DNA from: Opitutaceae bacterium
Lineage (GTDB): Bacteria; Verrucomicrobiota; Verrucomicrobiia; Opitutales; Opitutaceae
DNA length: 56,737 nt
Assembly (NCBI GenBank): GCA_028822375.1
Contig: JAPKDW010000002.1
Coordinates: 1 to 56,737 of the forward strand
Direction: 5' to 3'
Shown: positions 11,165 through 21,804 of the stretch, one piece after another
How the letters are laid out: every line of letters starts with the position of its first letter
Numbering within the stretch: the first letter of the stretch is position 1
Notes under the pieces: generated by a model
Database searches by the model: none
Told to the model about the DNA's origin: nothing
Seen by the model: only the letters and a program-made list of their open reading frames with translations
Made by a program: the position numbers and the translations under genes

Positions 11165-11274
11165 GACTGAATCATCGTCACAGCTAAACAGATGGACCGC
11201 CTAGATAACGTGCATGGCCATGTCGCAATCGCCATGCGCGAACATAGCTTTGCTTAGGAGGTTCAATTGTCTTC

Positions 11275-13314
11275 CTACAGCGAGCGAACTCTGACGTTCC
11301 TCAAGCTAAGGCCCGACTCATCTTCACCAAAATAATCGATTCTAATCGAGCCTGCTTCGCCGACTTCATCCTTAATCATATCACTCACGACACGATTATT
11401 AATCCAAACTTGGTGGCGATTTCCGTGTACCCGCACTCTATACTGATTCCAATCTCCATGATTAAATTCACTGTATCCGCTCTCGCTTGAATTCGACATA
11501 GGAATAGCAACGCTCTCATCCCCAACTCGATAGGCTATTTTAGTCTGACTCTCCGAATTCGTCTTCAATTCCGCTTCGAGTTCGAAATCTCCGAAAGTCG
11601 CTTTCGTCGACAAAGCCAAAGCATCCATACCTGAAATCCTAATCTCATCTCGAATGCGCTTAACTGCCCGCTTCGCGCCGTCATTGCTCCACGCATCCAA
11701 GCGATCAAGCGATTGCCACCGTTCCCCATCTCGAAGTCCTTTCAAAACCTCCTTCAACTCAGCTTTAATCGAAGCGAATTCCGGGTGATTAGCTAGATTT
11801 CGCCATTCCAGAGGATCCGCGTCATGATCGTAGAGTTCCTCTCCGCCATCCGATGCCAACGAATACCGCCAACGCTTTCCTCGAATCGAAAAATGAGGAT
11901 AGAGGGATCCTTCGTATTCCTTATGTAGCATGTGATCTTTACCCGGCAGCGCAGTAATCGCGAAATCCGGTCCATCCCACTTTCCATTCGCCGGTTTCTC
12001 GATAAACGGAACTATGCTGTGCCCCTCGAGAGCGTATCCATTTCCCTTGGCATTAGGATCCCTTGGCAACCCGCATAGTTCGTTAAACGTTGGATAAATA
12101 TCAATCAGCGACACCGGTTCGTTACAAATCGCGCCTTCGGGAGCTCCAGGCACTCCCGCCACAATAAGCGGAATCCGAGTTGATGGATCCCAAAGGCTTC
12201 CTTTGTATAGAAAATTCTTCTCGCCCACGTGAAAACCATGGTCGCTCGTAAAGATCACAATCGTATCATCCTTAACCGAACTCGCATCCAAGGCATCGAG
12301 AATTGTACCAACTTGATCGTCCACAAAAGAAACGCACGCCATATAAGCCTGTAGCCATTTCCGCAGAAGATCTTTGTCTTCGTGACGAGCCAACATCTTG
12401 TAACGGCGAAATCCATACAATTCCTCATTCCCCAATGCATCCGCCAAATCATCAAGACCGCTAGGATCAACATCAGGCAGTTCAATCGATTCGAGTGGAA
12501 AGCGATCAAAGTACTTTTGAGGAGCGTAGAGCGGCGTGTGCGTCCGTATGAGTCCGGTAAACAAAGCAAAAGGTTTGTCATGTTTCCGCTGAATGACCTC
12601 GGCCGACCATTCCGCGCCTAGTTCGTCAGCTAAAGGGTCGCGATCCTGATCGCTTACATAACGCCAAGGCTTGCCGTAAAGCGTCCATCCATTGTATCCA
12701 GGGACGCCATTGTCCAGATCGGCAGGCCAATCGGGAATCTGCGACAACGGGCCGAATACGTGCTCCCACTGGTAATCCATATCCTCGTCTTCGCCTTCGT
12801 ACAAAAACGTTTGCTGAGGATGGGCGGTAAACCCTTTTAAGGTTTCCTTGCGTCCATCCCATGGCCAAGGGCCCACATTGCCCGAATGGCCGTATTCATC
12901 GAATAAGCCGTTCTGATTCCCGTGATAGATTTTTCCCGTGCCGTAAGTCTTATAGCCACCGGCTTTGAGGTTGTCCTGCAGAGACACGCTCTCCTTTAAA
13001 ATTCCGTTTTCCCTCCAGTCCTCGAACCAATAGAGACTCGTCGTTTGAGGATAGAGACCAAAATGCATGCTGGCTCGCGAAGGCGCGCAAAGCGGGTCAT
13101 TCGTATGAGCATTCGTAAACGTTACGCCCTGATCCTTTAGACGGTCGATATTGGGAGTTGGCACCAAAGGCTTCCCATCCGGCTGATACGGCATATCATT
13201 CAAATCATCGACAATGATGAAAATGACATTGGGTTTCGCCTTGGCCGATACATTTTGAAGTCCTACGAAAAGGATAGCCGCTACTGCGACAATGGGTATG
13301 AGGAAATTTTTCAT
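11275..13314 (-). CDS. secreted sulfatase (iduronate-2-sulfatase-like) with short C-terminal DUF1080-like domain
   Basis: KPNVIFIIVDDLNDMP; formylglycine motif CAPSR; C-terminal LSTKATFGDFELEAELKTN...GSIRIDYFGEDESGLSLRNVRVRSL. Confidence 0.9.
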   Translation of the reverse strand: MKNFLIPIVAVAAILFVGLQNVSAKAKPNVIFIIVDDLNDMPYQPDGKPLVPTPNIDRLKDQGVTFTNAHTNDPLCAPSRASMHFGLYPQTTSLYWFEDWRENGILKESVSLQDNLKAGGYKTYGTGKIYHGNQNGLFDEYGHSGNVGPWPWDGRKETLKGFTAHPQQTFLYEGEDEDMDYQWEHVFGPLSQIPDWPADLDNGVPGYNGWTLYGKPWRYVSDQDRDPLADELGAEWSAEVIQRKHDKPFALFTGLIRTHTPLYAPQKYFDRFPLESIELPDVDPSGLDDLADALGNEELYGFRRYKMLARHEDKDLLRKWLQAYMACVSFVDDQVGTILDALDASSVKDDTIVIFTSDHGFHVGEKNFLYKGSLWDPSTRIPLIVAGVPGAPEGAICNEPVSLIDIYPTFNELCGLPRDPNAKGNGYALEGHSIVPFIEKPANGKWDGPDFAITALPGKDHMLHKEYEGSLYPHFSIRGKRWRYSLASDGGEELYDHDADPLEWRNLANHPEFASIKAELKEVLKGLRDGERWQSLDRLDAWSNDGAKRAVKRIRDEIRISGMDALALSTKATFGDFELEAELKTNSESQTKIAYRVGDESVAIPMSNSSESGYSEFNHGDWNQYRVRVHGNRHQVWINNRVVSDMIKDEVGEAGSIRIDYFGEDESGLSLRNVRVRSL

Positions 13315-13381
13315 TAATCGTTGCGAAATATAACTGCCCAGGAAATTCAAATTGAGCCAGAAGACTCGCTTCAATGGGTTC

Positions 13382-14227
13382 CTATCGAAACAGCAATGTC
13401 GGAAGCTGACAGCCTCGAAGCATTTCAGTCGTCGAACTACCAATAATAAGGCGGCGTATCCGATTGTGTCCGTATGCCCCCATCACCAGCATATCAATCT
13501 CGTTCTCTTTAACGTAATCGATCACGGACGGAGCCGCCTCGCCGTGTAGCATTTGACAAGTCAAGGAATGTACCCCTTCACGCATCGATGCTTCGGCGTT
13601 CTGAAGTCCTTTCAGTCGCTCTTCTTCCCTTTCGTTCGGGCTTACCGTCACCAAATGAATCCTCGCCCCCGCAAACATCGGCGAACGCTTCACAAATTCG
13701 ACAGCTTTACGCGAACTCGATGCATCGTCATAGGAAATGAGAACGCTCTCAATCGGCTTAAATTCACGAGACGCGACGAAACATGGCTTAGTGGCAGCTC
13801 GAGCTACTCGCTCCATCGTCGATCCCAAATGCTCAGTTGCGAAATTTGCATTCTCACCGCGCTTTCCCAAAAGAATCATATCGGCGGACTCCTCCAACTC
13901 GCGCAATGAGTCGACCAGAAAACCGGTCTTGTGCGTTTTCTTCAGCGAAACTGGACGCCCTTCCGATTCGATCAAATTGACTGCCTGCCCAAGCGTTAGC
14001 TCAGCCTTTTTTCCCTCGAGTTCATGCAATTGCCCCATCACCGCCTGAAACGGCTGGATCCCAATACTACCGCTTAGGTCCGCAACAAATGGCACTTCGA
14101 ACTGCCGCAAATCCGTTACGTAGACAATTTCGATTTCAAGATCGATTTTCTTCGAAATCCAAGCGGCATATCGACAACACGAAATACCGTATTGCGAGCC
14201 GTCAATACAAACTAAAAGGCGCTTCAT
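13382..14227 (-). CDS. tandem universal stress protein (two UspA domains)
   Basis: MKRLLVCIDGSQYGISCCRYAAWI and a second domain ending MLVMGAYGHNRIRRLIIGSSTTEMLRGCQLPTLLFR. Confidence 0.88.
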   Translation of the reverse strand: MKRLLVCIDGSQYGISCCRYAAWISKKIDLEIEIVYVTDLRQFEVPFVADLSGSIGIQPFQAVMGQLHELEGKKAELTLGQAVNLIESEGRPVSLKKTHKTGFLVDSLRELEESADMILLGKRGENANFATEHLGSTMERVARAATKPCFVASREFKPIESVLISYDDASSSRKAVEFVKRSPMFAGARIHLVTVSPNEREEERLKGLQNAEASMREGVHSLTCQMLHGEAAPSVIDYVKENEIDMLVMGAYGHNRIRRLIIGSSTTEMLRGCQLPTLLFR

Positions 14228-14238
14228 ATCTTATGACG

Positions 14239-15522
14239 CTACACAATGGTATTGTCCGGCACAACTGCATTTTTACCTACTAGTATAATTCCATCGCGAA
14301 CGAAAATTCCATCCTTGCTGTATCCATCCAATTTGCCGTCAGGGATCAGTTTCACGTTATGCCCAATCCGAGCGCCCTTATCTATAATGGCGTTCTTGAT
14401 TTCGCAATTCATGCCCACACCAATATCCGGAATGCCCTTCTCTTCGTTACGCTTGCGGTCTTCATCGCTCTCGAAAACATCTGCCCCCATCATAATGACG
14501 TTTTCCAATCGAACGCCTTCGCGCAAAACCGATCGAATCCCAATAACGCAGCGCTTGAGGTACGAATCCGTGATCATGCAGCCATCGCCGACGATCACAT
14601 GATTGATCGAACAACGGTTGATCTTACTGGCTGGGAGATAACGAGCGCGCGAATAAATCGGATTGCCTTGCGAGAAAAAATTGAATTGCGGCACGGGATC
14701 CGTCAGCTGGAGGTTCGCTTCGAAAAACGCCTTCACCGTACCGATATCTTCCCAGTAATCTTCGAAGATATAACTATAGAGCTTCTTCGTATTCAATAAT
14801 CCAGGAATCACTTCCTTGCCGAAATCCGTGGCGCTGCTGTTAAGCGCCTCTTCCATCGTCGCTCGGTTAAACACGTAGATACCCATCGAAGCCAAACAAC
14901 GCTTCCCACCCGAAGATGAGTTCTTAAGCTGCGCTTCAATCGAATCGGAAATCGCCAGACTATCGATTACCGCAGGATCTGTTGGCTTTTCGACAAACTC
15001 GGAAATCTCCAAATTATCTTTCACTCGCATCAATCCAAGCCCTTCGAGCTGAGATACTGGAAACGGAATGGCCGAAACCGTAACATCAGCTTCCGACTCG
15101 ATATGCTGCTGCAGGATTTTCTGGAAATCCATGCGATACAATTGGTCGCCGGAAAGAACCAGTACGTATTCGTAATCCGCGCTCGTAAAATGGTGAAGAT
15201 TCTGGCGAACCGCGTCAGCAGTTCCTTGATACCAGCTATCGCCCGCCTCCGTTTGCTCGGCTGAAAGAATATCAACCGTCCCACCGCCAAAGGGATCAAA
15301 GCGATAGGTTTCCTGGATATGCCGATGCAGCGAAGCTGTATTAAATTGAGTAAGTAAGTAGATTTTGTTGACGCCCGAATTGAGGCAATTGCTTATCGGA
15401 ATATCTACCAAACGATATTTCCCTGCGAGCGGCACAGCCGGTTTACAGCGTTCTTTCGTCAAAGGGTGTAACCGCGAACCGCGACCTCCTCCCATGATCA
15501 CAGCAATTACTTTTTTTTCCAT
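14239..15522 (-). CDS. glgC: glucose-1-phosphate adenylyltransferase
   Basis: VIAVIMGGGRGSRLHPLTKERCKPAVPLAGKYRLVDIPISNCLNSG. Confidence 0.95.
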   Translation of the reverse strand: MEKKVIAVIMGGGRGSRLHPLTKERCKPAVPLAGKYRLVDIPISNCLNSGVNKIYLLTQFNTASLHRHIQETYRFDPFGGGTVDILSAEQTEAGDSWYQGTADAVRQNLHHFTSADYEYVLVLSGDQLYRMDFQKILQQHIESEADVTVSAIPFPVSQLEGLGLMRVKDNLEISEFVEKPTDPAVIDSLAISDSIEAQLKNSSSGGKRCLASMGIYVFNRATMEEALNSSATDFGKEVIPGLLNTKKLYSYIFEDYWEDIGTVKAFFEANLQLTDPVPQFNFFSQGNPIYSRARYLPASKINRCSINHVIVGDGCMITDSYLKRCVIGIRSVLREGVRLENVIMMGADVFESDEDRKRNEEKGIPDIGVGMNCEIKNAIIDKGARIGHNVKLIPDGKLDGYSKDGIFVRDGIILVGKNAVVPDNTIV

Positions 15523-15659
15523 AAGGGCATCCGTGAATAGAATAATTTTCTACCCATCCAATTAATTGAAAGATCCAACCTGGCACAACCTCAAAAGAAT
15601 ACGGCCCAGGTAATTAGCCAAGAGACCTAATCGCCGCCCTATTGGAAAAATCGACTCCT

Positions 15660-16016
15660 TCAAAACTCTTCGATTGCCTGCATTTTATCGAATACAAGCT
15701 TCGCCGCTTTTTTCACGCTCAGCTTAGTCGACCGAACCTGAAGCCACTCCAATTGAGTCGTCAAAATGGCTTTCACATTCGGTCTCAAATCCTCGACCGT
15801 ACCTGCGGTTTCGATCGAAGGCAGTCCGGCCAACTTGCGAATTCGGTGGATATTCGACAATTGGAAGAGCATGAAATCTCGAACGCGAAGTTCTCCCACG
15901 TCGTTTTGAGGACATCCAGCATCAATCGAAAGCTGGATCCAGCCGCGAGCGCATTTCAGCTTAGCAGCCATTTCATCAATCGATATCGGTATGTCCTCTG
16001 TCTGCTCCATGTGCAA
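15660..16016 (-). CDS. conserved-looking hypothetical protein
   Basis: 118-aa ORF filling the gap between glgC and cysN on the same strand; no family recognised. Confidence 0.55.
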   Translation of the reverse strand: MHMEQTEDIPISIDEMAAKLKCARGWIQLSIDAGCPQNDVGELRVRDFMLFQLSNIHRIRKLAGLPSIETAGTVEDLRPNVKAILTTQLEWLQVRSTKLSVKKAAKLVFDKMQAIEEF

Positions 16017-16110
16017 ATACTCGCAGCCCGGGATGCAGATGTAAAGAATTAGTAAACAAGGATGTTGCCTAAGCCAATCCCCGATCGATGGACGGGCAAA
16101 TCCTCGCGGT

Positions 16111-17397
16111 CTAGATGATCATCGCCGCACCGACAGTTTCGTTCGTGAATGGATCGACGAGAATGAAGGATCCCGATGTCCGATTCACTTTATACGAATC
16201 GTAGGACAGTGGAGCCGCAACACGTAAAGAGATGCGTCCAATATCATTCAGACGGAACTCAAGGTCGTCCTCGATTTTGTGCAAAGTATTGATATCTACC
16301 TTATACTTAATATCGCGGATAATCGCTTTCGTTTCCTTCGTAGAGTGACGGAGAATGTACTTCCCTTGACCCTTAAGCGGCTTCTCGCTGAACCAGCAAA
16401 TCATCGCCTCGATATCTTGTCCGACGGTTGGAGGATTGTTCGCCTTAACGATCATGTCGCCACGGCTAATATCGATCTCGCGGTCTAAGGTAATCGTAGC
16501 GCTCAATGGAGCGAATACCTCTTCCAATTCACCACCCATCGTATGGATAGCCTTAATCTTCGCATTGAAGCCGGAAGGCTGAACAACAACATCGTCGCCT
16601 GGCTTGAATACGCCACCTGCCACGCGCCCAGCGTAACCGCGAAAATCATGATGCTCATCGCTATGCGGACGAATAACCCACTGAACCGGAAAACGCGCCG
16701 AAACATGATTCTCGTCCGATCCGATGTAAACCGTCTCGAGATGATACAAGAGTGCCGGTCCTTGATACCAAGGCATGTTCTCGGATTTATCTACTACGTT
16801 ATCGCCCTTCAAGGCGCTCATCGGTATAAATGTAACGTCTACAATAGCGCCCAACCGAGAAGCGAATTTCGTAAACTCTTCCTTGATCTCCAAGAATCGC
16901 TCTTCGCTCCAGTCAACAAGATCCATCTTATTGACGCCGATCACCACATGTTGAATACGCAGTAAATTCGCAATGAACGAATGTCTGCATGTTTGTTCGA
17001 TCACACCTTTTCTGGCATCAATCAAAACAATCGCCAAATTCGCAGTGGACGCTCCAGTCACCATATTGCGGGTGTACTGAATATGACCGGGAGTATCGGC
17101 TATGATAAACTTCCTACGTGGCGTCGCGAAATAACGGTAGGCCACATCGATCGTAATTCCTTGCTCGCGTTCCGCTCGCAGTCCATCGGTCAACAAAGCG
17201 AGATTCAAATTCTCGTCTCCGCGCTGAATGCTTGTCTTTTGAATCGCCTCTAACTGGTCCTCGAAAATTGCTTTCGAATCATAAAGAAGGCGTCCAATTA
17301 GCGTTGATTTCCCATCGTCCACGGATCCGGCAGTCGTAAACCGCAGTAGATCCATATCGAGGTAGCCCTTTTCGGGTGAAGTATTTTGTTCGCTCAT
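16111..17397 (-). CDS. cysN: sulfate adenylyltransferase large subunit (GTPase)
   Basis: LRFTTAGSVDDGKSTLIGRLLYDSKAIFEDQLEA; DTPGHIQYTRNMVTGAS. Confidence 0.96.
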   Translation of the reverse strand: MSEQNTSPEKGYLDMDLLRFTTAGSVDDGKSTLIGRLLYDSKAIFEDQLEAIQKTSIQRGDENLNLALLTDGLRAEREQGITIDVAYRYFATPRRKFIIADTPGHIQYTRNMVTGASTANLAIVLIDARKGVIEQTCRHSFIANLLRIQHVVIGVNKMDLVDWSEERFLEIKEEFTKFASRLGAIVDVTFIPMSALKGDNVVDKSENMPWYQGPALLYHLETVYIGSDENHVSARFPVQWVIRPHSDEHHDFRGYAGRVAGGVFKPGDDVVVQPSGFNAKIKAIHTMGGELEEVFAPLSATITLDREIDISRGDMIVKANNPPTVGQDIEAMICWFSEKPLKGQGKYILRHSTKETKAIIRDIKYKVDINTLHKIEDDLEFRLNDIGRISLRVAAPLSYDSYKVNRTSGSFILVDPFTNETVGAAMII

Positions 17398-17415
17398 GTC
17401 GAAATCCGTTTCGGT

Positions 17416-18321
17416 CTAGAAGTAGCCTTGTTTTTTGCGATCTTCCATCGCGCTTTCGCTCCGCTTGTCATCAGCTCGATTTCCACGTTCCGTTTCACGA
17501 GCCGCTGCTACCTCTTCGATAACCATATCCATCGTCGACGCGTTTGACTCGACCGCTCCGGTAATCGTCGCATCGCCCATAGTACGGAAGCGGATCATGC
17601 GGTTCTCGACAGTCTCGCCTTCGCGCGGTTGCACGAACTCGGAAACGGCAAGAATCGTTCCATTACGCACGACAATATCGCGTTTATGAGCGAAGTAGAG
17701 ACTTGGAAGGGCGATATTCTCGAACTTCATGTACTGCCAAACATCCATTTCAGTCCAATTGCTCAAAGGGAAAACACGGAAGTTTTCTCCCGGACTCATT
17801 CGGCCATTAAAAATATTCCACAACTCGGGACGCTGATTCTTCGGATCCCATTGGCCGAATTCGTCGCGATGCGAAAAGAAGCGTTCTTTCGCCCGGGCCT
17901 TCTCTTCATCCCGGCGTCCTCCACCGAGAGCGGCGTCGTACTGACCTTTTTCAAGGGCATCTAGCAACGTTTGGATTTGAATAAAATTGCGACTCGCATT
18001 CGGTCCCTTCTCCTCAACGACGCGTCCATCGTCAATGGCTTCTTGAACCGATCCCACGATCAAGTTCGCACCCATCTCTTCGACAAGGTTGTCACGATAG
18101 ACAATCGTCTCCGGAAAATTGTGCCCCGTATCTACGTGAAGCAATGGAAACGGTATTTTGGCTGGCCAAAACGCCTTCCGAGCCAAGTGCGTCATTACGA
18201 TAGAATCCTTACCTCCCGAAAACAAGAGGACAGGTCGTTCAAATTGGGCAGCAGTCTCGCGAAGAATATAAATTGCTTCGCTCTCAAGCTGGCGCAGGTG
18301 TGATACGGTATAATCCGGCAT
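17416..18321 (-). CDS. cysD: sulfate adenylyltransferase small subunit
   Basis: HLRQLESEAIYILRETAAQFERPVLLFSGGKDSIVMTHLA; upstream of cysN. Start at MPDYTVSHL. Confidence 0.96.
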   Translation of the reverse strand: MPDYTVSHLRQLESEAIYILRETAAQFERPVLLFSGGKDSIVMTHLARKAFWPAKIPFPLLHVDTGHNFPETIVYRDNLVEEMGANLIVGSVQEAIDDGRVVEEKGPNASRNFIQIQTLLDALEKGQYDAALGGGRRDEEKARAKERFFSHRDEFGQWDPKNQRPELWNIFNGRMSPGENFRVFPLSNWTEMDVWQYMKFENIALPSLYFAHKRDIVVRNGTILAVSEFVQPREGETVENRMIRFRTMGDATITGAVESNASTMDMVIEEVAAARETERGNRADDKRSESAMEDRKKQGYF

Positions 18322-18375
18322 AACAAAAGGCGTTTGGTACTGAGTGATAAGGGCTAGATCAAGCGGAATCGCCAA

Positions 18376-19644
18376 CTAGCCGGAAACAGCGCGTGTCATG
18401 CTCTTCGCAGCGAGCGAGAATCGAGACGCCGCTTCTTCTATGTCATGCGGTTTCAATGCGCCAAAGCTTAAACGAATCCGATCCTGAATTCGATTCGACG
18501 GGTAGCACAAATCGCCAGGCACGTAGAATACGCCATTCTCGATACAGGCAGCGTGAAAATCCGAATCCCCATCCGTCCGCATTTCATTCGGCGAACGTAA
18601 CCACAGATACAATGCCCCGCCCGGAACGGGCCAAGCCCACCCTAATTCGCTCAATTTGGATTCCAACGCTCCATGCAACGTTTCCATCTTCTGCTTGTAT
18701 ATCGCTCTAAGCTCGGTGACGTGCCGATCGAACGAACCACTTGATAGAGCTCGCTCTACAATCGCCTGGGCGAAATTAGCCGTCCCGAAGTCCTGCTGCC
18801 CTTTCACGCTTAACATCGCAGCCATCCATGATTCATCGGTACAGTACGCATAGCCCACTTTGAGGCCTGAGGCATAAGGTTTAGTCAGCGTGCTCGTATA
18901 GAGGATGGGCATCCCTGTAAAGGTATCGACCGACAAACAACTACGGGCCGAGTGAGGGGTCTCGTAGTACAGCTCCCGATAAGCCGCATCTTCGATCACT
19001 GCAATCGTCTGATCCAACTGACTCAAAACCGAACCTATCGCCGATTTCGTCGATTCCGAAATACTATGCCCTGTCGGGTTTGCGAAATAGGAAACGAGAT
19101 ACAAGGCCTTAAGACGATTCAGCGTCCCCGCTTTATCCATGCTCTTCAGCAGAGCCTCCAATCCTTCAACGTCGACCTCGCCAGCTTCATTCATCGGCAT
19201 GGCGATTGGCGTCACGCCTAAGCCATCTAGGATCTCAAGAAAAACGAAATAAGTCGGTTGCTCGACCAATATGCAATCTCCCGGATCGCAAAGCGTTTGG
19301 ATCGCTAAATAAAGCGACTGCTGAGAACCATTGCTAACGAACATTCGCGCCTCATCGAGGCCTCCAGACTCGATCGTATCGGCCGCTTCGAGACGTTTCG
19401 TCAAAATCGAACGCAACTCGCTTCTCCCAATATTCGAGCCATATTGAAGCGTTGATTTTCCGGACGGCCCCGCCTTCGAGATGTCATTCACGATATCTCG
19501 AACCTCCTCTAGAGGAAGCGAATCATTGTCCGTGAACCCAGCCGCTAAACTCAGCATATCCGGTCGCTCGATAGCGATCGCCATAAGACGCGTTATATCC
19601 GAGGGCTTCTGCCTCAATCCCAGTTCTGAAAGCCTGATACTCAT
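18376..19644 (-). CDS. PLP-dependent aminotransferase, class I/II (MocR/2-aminoadipate aminotransferase-like)
   Basis: LSLAAGFTDNDSLPLEEV, YGSNIGRSELRSILTKRL, VIEDAAYRELYYE, TLTKPYASGLKVGY. Confidence 0.88.
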   Translation of the reverse strand: MSIRLSELGLRQKPSDITRLMAIAIERPDMLSLAAGFTDNDSLPLEEVRDIVNDISKAGPSGKSTLQYGSNIGRSELRSILTKRLEAADTIESGGLDEARMFVSNGSQQSLYLAIQTLCDPGDCILVEQPTYFVFLEILDGLGVTPIAMPMNEAGEVDVEGLEALLKSMDKAGTLNRLKALYLVSYFANPTGHSISESTKSAIGSVLSQLDQTIAVIEDAAYRELYYETPHSARSCLSVDTFTGMPILYTSTLTKPYASGLKVGYAYCTDESWMAAMLSVKGQQDFGTANFAQAIVERALSSGSFDRHVTELRAIYKQKMETLHGALESKLSELGWAWPVPGGALYLWLRSPNEMRTDGDSDFHAACIENGVFYVPGDLCYPSNRIQDRIRLSFGALKPHDIEEAASRFSLAAKSMTRAVSG

Positions 19645-19684
19645 AATTGAAATCAAATCACAGCGGATGCTCGAGCAAATGGCG

Positions 19685-19717
19685 AAAAAAAACGCAGCGC
19701 TTTAACAGTGCTGCGTT
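19685..19717 (-). terminator. intrinsic terminator downstream of ftsH
   Basis: Minus strand reads AACGCAGCAC-TGTTAAA-GCGCTGCGTT followed by a T run. Confidence 0.75.
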
Positions 19718-19746
19718 GAAATTCGTAATTGAGAATAAGACTGCGT

Positions 19747-21771
19747 CTAAGCCATCGCTTGAGCGCCATCTACTGCCGGCGGCAGCTCTTCGCTTTCATC
19801 GGCTTCCTTTTTCTTGGCTGCCTTCTCTTCCGTTTCGACTTCTTCCTGCTTCAACTCTTCCGTCTTGGTTGAGATCACTTCAGAACGAATTTCGCCGAAT
19901 TCGACAATTTCCTGCACGTGCTTGCCTTCGATAGTCTCGTACTCAAGCAGCGCCTCGGCGATTTTCATCAACGCATCGCGATGCTCCTCGATCAAAGCCT
20001 TGGCCCGGTCGAATTGCCCGCTAATTATAGTAGAGATCTCTTCGTCGATACGCTTCGCAGTTTCTTCGCTCAGATTGTGAGTCTTGCTAATTTCCCTTCC
20101 CAGAAATAGATGCTCCTCATTATCGCCAAAAGCGATCGGCCCGAGCGAGCTCATCCCCCAGTCGCAAACCATGTGGCGAGCGGTACTGGTCGCCATTTTG
20201 ATATCCATTGCAGCGCCGTTACTAAAATCGCCCGTTTCGACTTCCTCGCCGACACGACCGCCCATAGCCATGCAAATATCATCGAACAACTCATTTTTAG
20301 ACTGACCCAAAATGTCCTTCGTCGCAGTGCTCATCGTCAGGCCTAAAGCCCGACCGCGCGGAATAATCGTCACCTTGTATAGTTTGATTTTCGTTTTGTA
20401 GAGCAACGCAGCTATCAATGCGTGGCCGGCCTCGTGAAAGGCTGTCATGCGCTGATCTTCTTCGTCCATCAACTGACGCCGTTCACGACCGAAGGAAATC
20501 TTATCCTTCGCATCGTGAATATCGATCATCTCAACTTGGCTCTTATTCTTACGAGCGGCCATCAGAGCACCTTCATTAAGAAGATTCGCCAAATCAGCCC
20601 CTGCAAATCCTGGAGTAGCCCGAGCGATATTCCTTAAATCGACTGCTTCGCTCAGTTTAATTTTTTTCGCGTGAACCTTTAAAATGTCTTCGCGGCCTCT
20701 TAGATCCGGCAAACCGATCGCTACTTCACGGTCAAAGCGACCAGGTCTTAACAGGGCCTTATCAAGGACGTCCGGGCGATTCGTCGCGGCCATGATGATA
20801 ACCCCTTCCTGCGTATCGAAACCGTCCATTTCAACAAGCAACGAGTTCAATGTCTGCTCTCGCTCGTCATTGCCGCCACCAACGCCAGCTCCACGCTGAC
20901 GACCGACCGCATCGATTTCATCAATGAAAATTAAACACGGCGCGCTTTTGCGACCTTGCTCGAACATATCCCTCACGCGACTCGCGCCGACGCCTACGAA
21001 CATTTCCACGAAATCCGAACCGCTGATCGAGAAGAACGGAACTTCCGCTTCGCCTGCAACCGCTTTCGCCAATAGCGTCTTACCCGTTCCCGGAGGACCC
21101 ACCATCAAAATTCCAGTTGGAATACGAGCGCCTATCCGCTGAAACTTTTTAGGATCTTTCAAGAAATCGATAACCTCGCTGACTTCTTCCTTCGCTTCGT
21201 CACAGCCCGCAACATCGCTAAACGTAGTCTTGTCTTTCTCTCGAGTGAGCAGCTTGGCCTTGCTTTTGCCGAAACTAAGCGCTCCACGACCCGCCATGCG
21301 CAATTGACGCACGAATAGGAAATACAAAAGACCAATGATCAAAAGAAACGGAATCAACCCTGCGAGCAAAGGCATCAGCGAATTCGATTCGTTCTCTTCG
21401 AATTTACCCGACTGTTGCAAAATCAAATACTGCTCGTCAACCAGCTTGCCATCAGCCTTAAACGGAACCGAGACGAATCCTTCGGGAGCTGCTGCGTCCT
21501 CTTGTCTCAAAAAGCCTACAATATCGTAGTAATCCGCGCCACCGTTAGGATTCGGAAAAATCTTGGCTGACTCGACCAAACCCTCTCCGGTCTTCAACAC
21601 TACCTCGTGTATCGATATTTCGGTATCATTCCTACCCTTGCTCGACTGATCCCAAAGGACGAAAATTACGGCCGCAATCGCCAGATAAAACAAAATAAGT
21701 TTCGGCTGAAAACGATCAGGCTGGTTCTTGCCTCCGGGACGTCCGTTAGGTGATTTAGTAGGTTCTGACAT
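19747..21771 (-). CDS. ftsH: ATP-dependent zinc metalloprotease FtsH
   Basis: [51 protein letters not shown] zinc site. Confidence 0.97.
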   Translation of the reverse strand: MSEPTKSPNGRPGGKNQPDRFQPKLILFYLAIAAVIFVLWDQSSKGRNDTEISIHEVVLKTGEGLVESAKIFPNPNGGADYYDIVGFLRQEDAAAPEGFVSVPFKADGKLVDEQYLILQQSGKFEENESNSLMPLLAGLIPFLLIIGLLYFLFVRQLRMAGRGALSFGKSKAKLLTREKDKTTFSDVAGCDEAKEEVSEVIDFLKDPKKFQRIGARIPTGILMVGPPGTGKTLLAKAVAGEAEVPFFSISGSDFVEMFVGVGASRVRDMFEQGRKSAPCLIFIDEIDAVGRQRGAGVGGGNDEREQTLNSLLVEMDGFDTQEGVIIMAATNRPDVLDKALLRPGRFDREVAIGLPDLRGREDILKVHAKKIKLSEAVDLRNIARATPGFAGADLANLLNEGALMAARKNKSQVEMIDIHDAKDKISFGRERRQLMDEEDQRMTAFHEAGHALIAALLYKTKIKLYKVTIIPRGRALGLTMSTATKDILGQSKNELFDDICMAMGGRVGEEVETGDFSNGAAMDIKMATSTARHMVCDWGMSSLGPIAFGDNEEHLFLGREISKTHNLSEETAKRIDEEISTIISGQFDRAKALIEEHRDALMKIAEALLEYETIEGKHVQEIVEFGEIRSEVISTKTEELKQEEVETEEKAAKKKEADESEELPPAVDGAQAMA

Positions 21772-21804
21772 CTAATTCTGTATAAAAAGGGTTAACGTGC
21801 ATTC

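Noticed and set aside
11209-11240. CGTGCATGGC...GCCATGCGCG hairpin between convergent pyc and sulfatase genes
   Set aside because: Stem is plausible but the 12-nt loop and lack of a T tract make a terminator call unsupported.
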